Assembly (NCBI GenBank): GCA_914767715.1 | Contig: OU612073.1 | Span: 21,142,001 to 21,206,000, forward strand | Length of the DNA stretch: 64,000 bases | Reading direction: 5' to 3' | DNA from: Membranipora membranacea | Lineage: Eukaryota > Bryozoa > Gymnolaemata > Cheilostomatida > Membraniporidae | Part shown: positions 27,601 through 37,900 of the stretch, piece after piece | How the letters are laid out: every line of letters starts with the position of its first letter | Numbering within the stretch: position 1 is the stretch's first letter | Translations under genes and position numbers: made by a program | Notes under the pieces: model-generated | The model's database searches: none | What the model was told of the DNA's origin: nothing | What the model saw: only the letters and a program-made list of their open reading frames with translations

Positions 27601-28174
27601 GTAATTAATAGAATAAACAAAGGCATATGGCTCATTATGCCTACGTTGGCATGTGTTCCTACAATTAGTGATGATCCACAGTTTATACAAGTCATATTTC
27701 AATTGGCAAACATGTCACCAATTCGCACTTCACTGTGTATAATCCCTTCCTATATGGCATTGTCCAGATGCGCTTAATATATGTCATAATGGGTTACTGT
27801 GATCTGCCAAAGGCATTGAATTGTATACACACATCAAAACATATGGGTAAGAAATCATGGAATAATGTTCTGAACGTTGTAAAACACTATGTTATCTACA
27901 AATTGTGCAAAATTTAACAGTATTTTTGATGTGAATGAGACACTATACGGGCATCCAAGCTAACCAGATAGATCAAGAAGAATATTTGTTAGGGAAGATG
28001 TTCACCAATCGATAAATATGATTGCGAACTCGCAAAGGTCAACAATGCAACACGCGATGATGGTGCTTATTTGTGCTGATATATTGTAATAATAGACAAC
28101 TTACCACTACACAAGGTCGAATGATGAGTTGATATTAAAATAAGGATCCATAGTTTGTATGAAAGGCGTCCCAT
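5796..28174 (-). CDS. EVA1C: EVA1C-like receptor: two SUEL lectin domains, TM, cytoplasmic tail
   Basis: Exons, 5' to 3' on the minus strand: 28174-28105 (signal peptide MGRLSYKLWILILISTHH..), 19882-19659 and 19316-19193 (SUEL 1), 12636-12478 and 10638-10498 (SUEL 2), 9092-9018, 7896-7771, 7143-6983 (membrane segment), 6635-6141. All junctions are GT-AG and all phases agree; they give 524 residues to a TGA at 6143-6141. The frame then stays open for 114 more codons to TGA at 5796, with an SH3-ligand-like PPPVPPK. SUEL 1 (about 24-139) and SUEL 2 (about 140-239) have eight cysteines each; SUEL 1 keeps EFGR, DPC and GKYL motifs of rhamnose-binding lectins, SUEL 2 keeps GKYL. The membrane helix is about 312-335. 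In C. elegans and vertebrates EVA-1/EVA1C proteins have two SUEL domains and one TM and act as Slit co-receptors in axon guidance; this role is inferred here. The long Asn/Ser-rich tail is unlike what I recall for vertebrate EVA1C. Confidence 0.85.
6983..7143 (-). CDS. EVA1C: EVA1C-like gene: transmembrane exon
   Basis: The exon (phase 1 in, 0 out) reads DNQEKLILYGMLCGCLAF followed by ICALIVFIARMF and then VRYKKTKR. That is one hydrophobic helix of about 24 residues with a basic stop-transfer sequence, giving type I topology with the SUEL domains outside. A Cys/Gly-containing helix of this kind is consistent with the EVA1/FAM176 membrane region. Confidence 0.85.
7144..10497 (-). other. EVA1C: EVA1C-like linker exons and introns
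   Basis: Two small exons (9092-9018 and 7896-7771, both phase 1-1) encode an extracellular linker between SUEL 2 and the membrane; the second has CNCTAP and a Trp-containing stretch near the membrane. The introns hold no recognisable gene. A 19-bp inverted repeat (gatgaggggttgggtaaa at about 9953 and its complement near 10151-10170) may be a small degenerate element. Confidence 0.6.
10498..12636 (-). CDS. EVA1C: EVA1C-like gene: SUEL lectin domain 2 (two exons)
   Basis: Exon 12636-12478 encodes TICEGKTLNLEC, AQYGYDD and QMCSRP. Exon 10638-10498 encodes GCLSS, EECHNRRSC and LCPGIGKYLKVTFIC. Eight cysteines are in the expected order. The YGR motif of sugar-binding SUEL domains is YGY here and DPC is NLC, so rhamnose or galactose binding may be altered compared with domain 1. 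Confidence 0.85.
16708..16797. mobile_element. 90-bp hairpin MITE with 8-bp target duplication
   Basis: The two halves are near-perfect inverted repeats starting TTAGCCCTGTTCACACGGCC and ending with its complement, with GTAGGTGCCTAC at the centre. Both sides are flanked by ATCTTGAA (16700-16707 and 16798-16805), an 8-bp duplication typical of hAT-superfamily insertion. It is non-coding and lies about 90 bp downstream, on the minus strand, of the inner first exon donor. Confidence 0.85.
16884..16968 (-). CDS. EVA1C: Possible alternative first exon of EVA1C-like gene (second signal peptide)
   Basis: ATG at 16968-16966 begins MRIVSWIYIVVLEVSIFY, followed by SAEARWTPAD, a typical secretory leader with a cleavage site near Ala-Glu-Ala. 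The exon ends in phase 1 at a good donor (gtaagg). The next acceptor with phase 1 is SUEL 2 at 12636, so splicing would give a protein lacking SUEL 1. The exon lies inside the long gene, between SUEL 1 and SUEL 2. It could be an alternative promoter exon or the 5' exon of a separate gene sharing the downstream part. Confidence 0.6.
17110..17162. mobile_element. 53-bp hairpin with ACCAGTGTGTAT termini
   Basis: ACCAGTGTGTAT at the left and its complement ATACACACTGGT at the right enclose about 29 bp that contain further imperfect inverted repeats (gcggctaaatggccg). No clear target duplication is visible. It sits about 140 bp upstream of the inner first exon's ATG on the minus strand, so it could also be part of a promoter. 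Confidence 0.5.
19193..19882 (-). CDS. EVA1C: EVA1C-like gene: SUEL lectin domain 1 (two exons)
   Basis: Exon 19882-19659 (phase 1 in, 0 out) carries the first four domain cysteines around ACEGQELYLQCP, FGRQLPSSILCP and KGCSA. Exon 19316-19193 (phase 0 in, 1 out) carries the other four in SLCQE, RVCSV and DPCPGTGKYLKVTYKC. The pair forms a symmetrical 1-1 module, so it can be included or skipped without breaking the frame. The neighbouring SUEL 2 is also split in two exons (both junctions phase 1), as expected of duplicated modules. Confidence 0.85.
19883..28104 (-). other. First intron of EVA1C-like gene
   Basis: About 8.2 kb with no convincing exon. It contains an 18-base G run at 23558-23575 and otherwise AT-rich unique-looking sequence. 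Confidence 0.5.
23558..23575 (+). repeat. Run of 18 G
   Basis: Uninterrupted G run in the long first intron of the EVA1C-like gene. Further G runs occur at about 32411, 46973, 49260 and 50822. They could form G-quadruplexes and are prone to length errors in sequencing. Confidence 0.95.
28105..28174 (-). CDS. EVA1C: EVA1C-like gene: distal first exon with signal peptide
   Basis: ATG at 28174-28172 starts 23 codons plus one base, then a consensus donor (gtaagt). The text MGRLSYKLWILILISTHH is a short basic N-terminus and a hydrophobic core, followed by STLCS, a plausible signal-peptidase site. The leftover G joins AG at 19882 to make Glu and enters SUEL 1 in frame. The next exon is 8.2 kb away. 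The choice rests on signal-peptide character plus phase match, not on transcripts. Confidence 0.65.
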
Positions 28175-29846
28175 TACTGTGAGTGTGGAATATCCTGCTC
28201 CTGGCTATAAGGGAATAACCAAATTCACCAACATAAATATCATTTCAGCAGTTATTCTTGAATATGTATCCAGTAAGGTAGGTCCAGGGAGGGTAGGTCC
28301 AAGCAAAAAGTTACATTGTATATGACAAATGTTATGACAATTCAACAATCCAAATGATAGTAAAAACTTATACAGTACAGTGCTCACAAGGTGCTCACAT
28401 GTGCTGATTATTTACAGTGTTGAATGAAGAGGCCCATCCAGGAGTAACATTATAGACTGACTGCATTTAAATACATATATGGCATTATTAGAGAAATTAT
28501 GAAGTGGAAAATACCTAATATTTAGATAAGACCAACAGAAATGAATGAATTTGAAAAAAAATAGATACATAACTCTTATTTCAGAAAAATTCACCTTCTT
28601 GGAACCTGACGTGGCCTCACTACCCTTGTTTATTCAAAATGAAACTACCAAAGTTGGTATTTTAAGAAAAAGCGCTATTTCACAGACAACCTTACTCCAA
28701 TAGACCATCATTGTAATATTGTTTGATAGGTCAGTTCCAGTGTTATTTTGCGACAATGTAACCAATGAACTATAGTTCATCGATACAACCATGTGTCAGT
28801 AAAGCAAGATCTTGTCAGAAATCCCTTTGAGCCTCATACCAATGAACTTCCTTGCTTGAGTTCATTGCTCATACTACAGCATTGCACATAAAGAGAAGGA
28901 CTCTGTTACTAACCAAGGAGGGGACTTGCAGTATATGGACATTCATATCAGGGATAGCTCAGTGTTAGGGGTGTTAACTGCTAAAAAGTCATTAAAATCT
29001 AAGGACAATCAGAGGACAATACTACTGATGCCCTACTCTACTGGATGGGTACATGTACCCACTCTGAACCCAAATGCCCTACCCATGGGATGGTATTCTG
29101 GAACAATGTCCAAACCTTATGTATTTATGTCCAAAAACTGAGGCACGCCCCTTACGCCCCCCTAGGCGGTCTAGCCCCAGCCGGCACAACTGTATCTAAA
29201 CTATGTTGGAAAGATGTTTACCTTAGAGGCTGAACTACGTCTGCCTAATGTGGCAATCTGTCACGCTATTATATGTTGGAATGGTGCATTTTAGTAGATA
29301 TTGTTACGATGCATAAACCGCCTCTGCTACACATCTAACTAGAGGCTTGTATATATAGTAACCATGCGTTTTCTTGATAGCAAATTTATACACAATATAA
29401 TATACCTCAATGTGTATTTCATTTTAATTACGATTTATTAGATTTCATATCAATTAGCAATTAGGAGGGTGTTTTACTCATTGTGAGTCAGTCCACTGTG
29501 GATGTTGAGTAGTAGGCCCATTAGACCATTGGACTTCCACTGCTGTAGGGTAAGTCATTGAGTAATTAGCAGTGTAACTCTTAACACGTTATTATGAATA
29601 CAATCTAGTTCAACTTTATTCGCAAAAAACATTAAGTGGTGCTTAATGCAGGTAATTTAAACCCTGGCTATATATTAACCTATTTCAAAATACTGACATG
29701 TATTAATGTTTCAAAATTATTGAATAATGGTTTATTTAAATAATTATATTGCACTGTTGTGTTGTCACAAGGGCTTACCAAACGTTAGCAGCTTACCAGG
29801 GGAGATAAATGCAAGTAATGTCTAGAAATTCAACAGCTACGCAGTT

Positions 29847-30353
29847 ATAAACGCATCGTTCCCATGCAGTTTAGAGACTAGATTGGATTTTAAGAAAATG
29901 GAATACGACAGTGCAAAATAGAATTGCACACAATTTGGAGCCACACAGAGTGGTAGCAAACAAATCGCAAAGCATTTTTTTCCCATATGATGCCAGTATT
30001 CTTGCAAATTACTCTCTAGTAAAGTAGCTGTAGTTACTGCGCAGTTACCATATTGGAAAAAACTGTGTTGCTTTGTATGCACCATTTATGCCTCTATGTG
30101 GACATAAATGCATCGTTCCCATGCGGTCTAGAGACTAGATTTGATTTTAAGAAAATGGAATAAAACAGTGCAAAATAGAATTGCACACAATTTGGAGCCA
30201 CACAGATTGTTAGCAAACAAATGGCAAAGCATTTTATCACATATGATGCCAGTATTCTTACAAATTACTCTCTAGTAAAGTAGCTGTAGTTACTGCGCAG
30301 TTACCATATTGGAAAAAACTGTGTTGCTTTGTATGCACCATTTATGCATCTAC
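29847..30353. repeat. Tandem duplication, period 257 bp, two copies
   Basis: The block starting ATAAACGCATCGTTCCCATG at 29847 is repeated from about 30104, ending ..CACCATTTATGCATCTA. The copies differ at only a few percent of positions plus small indels (for example a poly-T difference), so the duplication is recent. It has no stable open frame. Confidence 0.9.
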
Positions 30354-30949
30354 AAGATATTGAATGTTAAACGCGTACCATGCAACACAGAAACAATCCA
30401 ATTGCGACATTGGAAACATGTTGCCGCATACAATGTGCCCGCTGGGGCGTGATGTCGTCTTTGATGTAAGTTGATGTAAGTAACTCAGTTTTTCACTGTC
30501 ACAGTCACAGTGACTGTCTGACCAACCAAGGAGTAACAGCTGTTACTCCTAGTCCTTGGACTGACAATCAATCCAAACTCACTTCTCAGCCAAGCCCAAG
30601 GACTTTTATCCTTGTATGAACACCCACACCAGTAGACTGTAGTACCAAGGAGGAATCCATGCTAGTATCAAGGAGTAACATTACTGTTACTCCTCGCTTG
30701 TACTAACTATGCCTATGGGTTCAGAAAATTTCCTCTCTTAATTTTTTGCAGCAGGTGGCATAAGTTATCGATCTATGTTCAAATGCTTATCACCAATGAA
30801 CTCATTGTTATCACTATCAGATAGATATTTTGCTTAACATGGGAAATTTTTCTATAATTCATAATCTAACAACACTCAGACAGCCATACCCATATCTCAA
30901 ACTACCATAGGTATATATATATATATATATTTACGATGGATGGACGTTT

Positions 30950-31200
30950 TGGATTAACTGTATGTAAGGTAAGGCGTCGGATTCAGGATCACAAGGTCCT
31001 TGATTCGAGCCCCATCTGGCGCACTGTTTGCTAGTGCGGTCGCGAGCCATTCACCCTATCAACCATATTTGCCATATTGCCAATAACTTCAAAACCTTGA
31101 AGTTGGCGATTGCTCAGAGAAAATAAAACTATTGCTGAAATGCACCAATGAATAATTTGGCAACATTGGGGTCTGTAAGAGCTTGAGTTATTGACTCCCA
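30950..31200 (+). mobile_element. Degenerate tRNA-derived SINE
   Basis: GGTAAGGCGTCGGATTCAGG followed by a box-B-like GATTCGAGCCC at about 31004 resembles the 3' part of a tRNA, followed by a non-tRNA tail. Box A is degenerate and both ends are uncertain. Confidence 0.45.
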
Positions 31201-31969
31201 ATTGGATTGTTAACTGATACTCTTCATGCGACGATTGTTTTCTCTAGTAATACAATGTTCTGGCTATTATGGACTATAAATCTGCTACGACCTCCTCACT
31301 GGCAACTTTTAAGCTAAGATGATTCTAACCTGTTGTACCTTCAAACGAGGTCATTTGGTCTACAGAGTATTAACTACTGCTTGTGCCTGTACTAGAGTAT
31401 GCCTCCTGTATATTGGCCTCTTTTGGCCAAACTACAGAGAGACAGATAAAAGCTATACAGCGCAGTACGCACGTTATTTGTGTGGTGTTTGCGGAGCACA
31501 GACAAATACTAGTTTAAGATCGTAACCTCCTTACATAATAGAATCTCAAGCCTTTCCTTGAACGTAGAAAAGATATAAATGACTTGAGGTGGCTCAGTGT
31601 TCAAATTTTTGACCATCATCACTATTTTCTCTGTACTGCAATAAACCGAAAAAGAAAGATTTGACTACCTGATCCTATCGACCATGATGATGGTTGAATA
31701 CTCTAAAATAAATATACAAATCCATTCACATTTCAATGCCCCTTTCCACAAACAATGCATCATATTATGTTGCTGTATGTGTTAATCCTCCATTTTCACC
31801 AACATTTTAACCAACTATGTGTGTATTGGTATTGAACCATTAGGGATTGTATTAATTTCTGTGTTTAATGAGGTAGATATCTTCTATTTCGATTAATTCC
31901 AGCAGCAGCCGCCATCAGATAAGAGGATACTGATTTTCATTATGTGTCTGTGATGATGAGATTCTGATT

Positions 31970-34900
31970 ATGGAGTTTACAAGTACCAGGGAAATCCGAG
32001 TAGTGCTGATTGACTGTACCAAGTATCCTGACTACAATGATGGGTGAGGTCTATATGCCTCTACGTCTTTTAAAAATCATGAAATCATGGAAGTTGATTG
32101 ACTGCGGACTATCATATTCTAAGATTTATTACAAACAGTATGTAAAGAAAAGTGCGAGTAGGGTGGAGATAATTTGGAAAATCTTGTGGTGATGATGTGA
32201 TGATGATTATAGGAGCATGTTTCAGTAATTTTTGGGAACAGAGGCTCTTACAGCTGGCTGAAGACACTCAAAACATACATTTATCTGAGCCAATGTGAAG
32301 TTTAGATCAACAGATTGAATACAAATATATATTGAATAAAAATACTAATGCTTTTCAACGCAATCTGCCACTTGACCTAGAGGGAATTCCCATCATTGAT
32401 GCCACAACTTTTGGGGGGGGGGGGTCTCATAAAGTTTGGTTTTACTTCATCATGTTCTGCTGCCTAAATCTCATCACTCAATGACAGCATCATGATAGAT
32501 GGTGGATACACGGGGATTCCAAATCTGGCAATCATTAGACTTTCAGCTCACCCTGTCTATAACCATTCAAGCTTTTATTGTTACAACTTGCTAAGTTAGG
32601 TTGCACCTCCTCACATTAAATACTCGATGGGAAGTGTCTTGAGTAGAATCTCCAAACATTTATGATTCTCTTCTACAAGGGTAATTCCCACAAATATTCA
32701 TCGGTATTATATGCCAAATCAATTTAGACCCTCCCCCTCCTTACCTGACTAATATCCTTCAAAATTGATATAATATAATAGGTGTTTTTCTCAATACTGC
32801 CGACACTCAATTATTAACTAGCCTTATATTTGTAGGTTAGTGTACCTGGATCAGCATGTCCCACTGAGCGGTAAGTTTTATAGTAGTAGTAGTTTAGGCA
32901 TTGGTGATGAACTGTAGAATATGCGGGGGATGGTTTAAAAACCCCAATGTGCATTCTTGATCAGTATTTACCCTAGATGTGAGGAAAAGATGGCCTCTTC
33001 GGTGCATGCTTTAGGCTGCGGAATTTATGACTAGCTCACATTTATTTAAACCTAACTACTTAATATCAATTCCCACCTTGTCGCTTTTTCAGACATGTTA
33101 GGTTAACTTTTGCTCTCAGTGCTTAAATCATTATTAATCAATCAGGTCTTGAGGCCGCATCATAAATGCCAGAAGGTCTTGAGATGTTAGTTTGGACACA
33201 ACTGATATGGGGGATGTCTTAATTACATTTTTAACACTTACCTTTGCCATTATAATTTATCAATCTTTGTGAAATTATTTTTGATTAGATGCGGTAGACG
33301 TACTCTCCGCAGATGGTGAACCAGAGGTGAAATACAGCGAGGGGATCAATATATTGGAGGGTGAAACTTTCACAGGTTAATATCGCTAAATGTCTAGAAT
33401 TATTTTCACACATATATATATATATATGCAGTATATCCGACATTGTTATTTATCTAAGAATACAGATTAAAAGGCCTGTAAAGTCCCACAGTGCACCTCG
33501 GTATACCAATAAATATCAGGTCATTGTTATTTCATTTTTGACCTGATGGTACTGGATATTCCATAAAAATTGCATTGCGGGATACTCATTTTGCCTGATA
33601 TGATTTTATGCTCCAAGAAGTCTCTCATTATTGATAATTGGCAGCGTGTTGAATTTATTCAGATTTAGCATGAAAAGCTAAAAATTCACATCACAGAGTT
33701 TTGAAATAGTGTATCTATCAGTCTATGACCATTGAACAAGAGGATGTCACAGATCAGGGCAACAGAATTTTCGTGTGCTATACTGATGATGGATTTCTGT
33801 GTTGATTTAAGGCATATCTGGATCCTATGGCACGCCAGCCAGTCTAGCTTTGGATACTGAATCTTATGGAAGTCTTCTGCCGAACAAAAGCCTGTCATCT
33901 TTGCATGACAAAAATGGCACGGAAATGCTTGTTATGCCTGCTCCCAGCGATGGTACCCTGGTAACTGTGAAGGCGGAGCCCCCTGATATGCAAGACAATG
34001 TCTCTAATACATTGACATTACCATCTACCTGTTTTCATCAGTTGAGGAACGACAACATAGGATATGACGGATGCGCTGAGGCAGCCTTAGTAGCTAGTCA
34101 TGGGAATGCTGTTATAGAAGATATGATGCGAAATACTGACAAAGCATGTAGCTCAACTTCTAGTAGCTTTGGTATGCACCTTACATCGTTCGATGAAGCT
34201 GAAATGAATTTGACAAATAAAAATTCAATTTCTCACACTAAAAGTCTTGGTGTCAGGCATGGAAGACAGAAGAGGAAAAGTAGTGACAAAGTAACAGCTA
34301 AGGCAAATAAACTAGGCCGTACCTCCAAGTTGTCGGTAAAACTCAAGGCTTGTGAGGATGAAGGGAGACAGGCTGTCCTGCTGAAGACAAGTGGTAGACC
34401 CAAGGAGTTAACATGTAAATTCTGCTCAATTCACAAAACAAGGTTTCCTGGTTGGATGGCTTATCATACTACCATTTGCCCAGCCAACCCTAACAGGAAG
34501 CAAAGAAAGATTTTTACATGTTATTTCTGTCTAAAGTATACGGCATCCTATCCTAGTACAATGGCTATACATCACAATCGGTGTTCTGTTAGAATGGCTG
34601 GTAAAGCAAAGGATACACGTGGTAGCCCTAGCATGAAAGATGCGCTCACATGTGAATTCTGCTCGACTCACAGAACAAAGTTTCCTGGTTGGATGGCTTA
34701 TCATACTACCATTTGCCCAGCCAACCCTAACAGGAAGCAAAGAAAGATTTTTACATGTTATTTCTGTCTAAAGTATACGGCATCCTATCCTAGTACAATG
34801 GCTATACATCACAATCGGTGTTCTGTTAGAATGGCTGGTAAAGCAAAGGATACACGTGGTAGCCCTAGCATGAAAGATGCGCTCACATGTGAATTCTGCT

Positions 34901-37900
34901 CGACTCACAGAACAAAGTTTCCTGGTTGGATGGCTTATCATACTACCGTTTGCCCAGCCAACCCTAACAGGAAGCAAAGAAAGATTTTTACATGTTATTT
35001 CTGTCTAAAGTATACGGCATCCTATCCTAGTACAATGGCTATACATCACAATCGGTGTTCTGTTAGAATGGCTGGTAAAGCAAAGGATACACTTGGTAGC
35101 CCTAGCATAAAAAATGCACTCACATGTGAGTTCTGCTTGGGTCACACAACAAAAAATCGAGGTCAGGTGGCTGTTCATCATTCCATGTGCCCAGCCAACC
35201 CTAACAAGAAACAAAATCCGAACAGGAAGAAAATCACGTGTAAGTACTGTCTACAGCATACAGAAATCCACCCTAGTAATATGGCAAGACATCAAAAGAG
35301 GTGTTCTATTAAAACGGCTGGTAAAGGGAAAGACTTTCCAGACAGTCCCCATTCTTCAGCATCTTCAATCGACCGCACTAGTCAAACAATTCCTCAGAAC
35401 AAACTCAGTACTTATAGTGCATGCCAATGTTGCTCTATATCCATCTTTACGAATAACAGAAAAAAACACGACAGGGTATGCAATGCTAAGAATTACGAAA
35501 AGTTTGTTAGGCTGGGATGGCTTGTTTGCGAGAACTGTTTCACTTTCAAAAGCAAATCTCCAGGAGCCTTTGGTATCCATATAGCGGACTGTCAAACTAA
35601 ATCATATGGTCAGCGAACAGCCAACTGCTCAGATGGTGCCAAAATTCCGCAGCTTAGATTGCCCCAACTGACACTTAGTGATTTAAATTCAGTTGTAAAG
35701 CGTGAGCAAATAACTGGGATGGGGTTGCGTGATGAGACAAGAACCTACGCCAAAACAGGTAATCGATAACTCTAAAACCTGATAGAACCAGCGCACAAAT
35801 TAGTTTGTTTCCGTTTAACTGTACTGAATCAGAAAGTGACTCTGAAGTTGACTTTGAGTGAGAACTTTGAGATGCACCAATGTGACAGAGAAACAGTTCA
35901 GTGGCACCTGGAGCTGCAAAGTTGGTACTGTGTTTACTGTGGATTGGCGGATTCAAGAAATATGCAGATCATTCCAAAATGTGTAAGGTAAGATTATCCG
36001 CAATCAGATGTTTGATGTTTGTACTAAGATCTGGGACTCAGACAGAAATCTTTCCGCATGTCCGCTGAGACAGAACAGAAGACGACCAAACTCGGTAGCT
36101 GTTGCGATACAATATTTATATATATATATTATATTAATCCTATATTGGTAAAATTTACTAAAGAAGCTATATTACTATTAACTTACTTACTTACTTGTCG
36201 TTGCACATGTACATCGACAATAAAAACTTTCTTGTGGTAGCAGCTGTTCTTTTCCGTAATGGCAGCCATTTTATGTGGTGGCATCTTTTTTTTGCTTTGA
36301 TAGGATGGAAAAGCTAGTCCTGTCCCAAAAGAGTCTGGCCTTATTTGCAAAGTGTTTACGAGACAGAGTATTTCAGCATACTGTCAGGGTAAGTAATGGT
36401 TATGATCTTGTAACACAATTCGTAACATGGTCGAGTAGCTTATTGCAGTTTTACTTTTTACACCAGAACATTCAATGATCTTTGAAATCCGTGACTGTAC
36501 TGCTCAAGACAACACAAAGAGACGATTCTGGTAGCATATTCACTGTGGTTCCATGTAAATTATGAGCTTGAGCTGAGTTGTCACCTCTTGGTTCACCCTC
36601 AAAATATGCATCCATCCCCATGTATTGAGATCGCGCTAAAACTTCAAAATCATCTTCACCACCGAGTTTAATGAAATCGTTGCTCTGTGAACATGTCACA
36701 GAATGAACGACACAGGGTCCGATTCCATTGATACATAGCCAATTAAAACACAGATATCTAGGTCATTCAGGTCAACAGGTCAGAATACCATGTGTGTCAA
36801 TGTCAAGGTTAAATGCCAGAGGGAACAAGATGGCAAAAATGGAGCAGCCACTTGATGTCAACAAAACTGTACCAAAAACTGAGGTGTCCAGATTAATCAA
36901 GATTGATAGCAATGATTGATGATAGTAATGATTGATAGAATGATTGATAGTAATGATTGATAGAATGATTGATAGTAATGATTGATAGTAATAGTCATAG
37001 AGTTATTATATACTCTAGAGTGGACAATGTGTACAAAAATAGCATCAGTTTTTGTCCTACTTAATTATTGCGAAATCCATGACGCGACGCAATCTGGTTG
37101 TGCATGGCCAGTGCCTGTATCATATAATTTATCATTGAGAATTTAGGAATTGGGTATGAAAATTTAAGTTTTAGAGCACTTAAAGCCATTTTTTCGGAAA
37201 AATTTTCATGGTACACCGTGTGGAACACTTGTAGGTATTTTCACTTGCAGCCATTGGAAAATTTTTCTATGTTTTCCCATGAAAATAAGCCAAAGCCCCA
37301 ACCGCAAACAAATCATTGTGATGAAAATAAATTACCGGGGTAGCTTGTTTTTTCTACTGCCACTTGCCAGCCATATAAGCTGTGTCCTGTCTCTCCTACT
37401 CGCATGTTACACATTCAATGGGTTTGTTTTATTTTTGATTATATGAAGTACGAGCAGCCTGTGAACAAGTGATCGGAGGTGTAAAAGTTTGCAGCTTGCC
37501 TCATTTTCAGTCACAGTGTACATAAAGTCCGGATTCAGATTTGCTCTCCAGATAACATTACTTTATTGAGGGTATTATTATAAGCTTTTTTGTTTCTTAA
37601 GTCAAAGAAGATCAATTAAGATTGGTGCTAAAATCAGATGTGGTGTTACTGTCAGTCCTCATTGCTCATAAGATCACTTTCTGGTTGCCTCTCTTATATT
37701 TTTATAGCATCAGTCCATTTCTGACAGAGAATCAAAGCTGTACGAAATGCTCACTCTGGTCATTTCAAAGGATTGAACACTACTACACTTATCCCCCTTC
37801 CCTCAAAACTATGCAAACAAATACACATGTATTCGTCAACTGCCAGCGCCTTTACTGGAGTATATACAAAATATTATGTATGATGCTGAAGTTGCCATCT

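Larger units (their letters stand above)
28175..31969. other. Region between divergent genes
   Basis: The EVA1C-like gene starts leftward at 28174 and the zinc-finger gene rightward at 31970. The region holds the tandem duplication at 29847-30353, AAGGAGTAA hairpins at 30526-30556 and 30668-30696, a TA microsatellite near 30910 and a SINE near 30950-31200. I see no core promoter I can defend. Confidence 0.5.

Noticed and set aside
34531-35214. Three minus-strand 69-codon frames with almost the same protein text
   Set aside because: They are shadows of the 237-bp plus-strand finger repeats.
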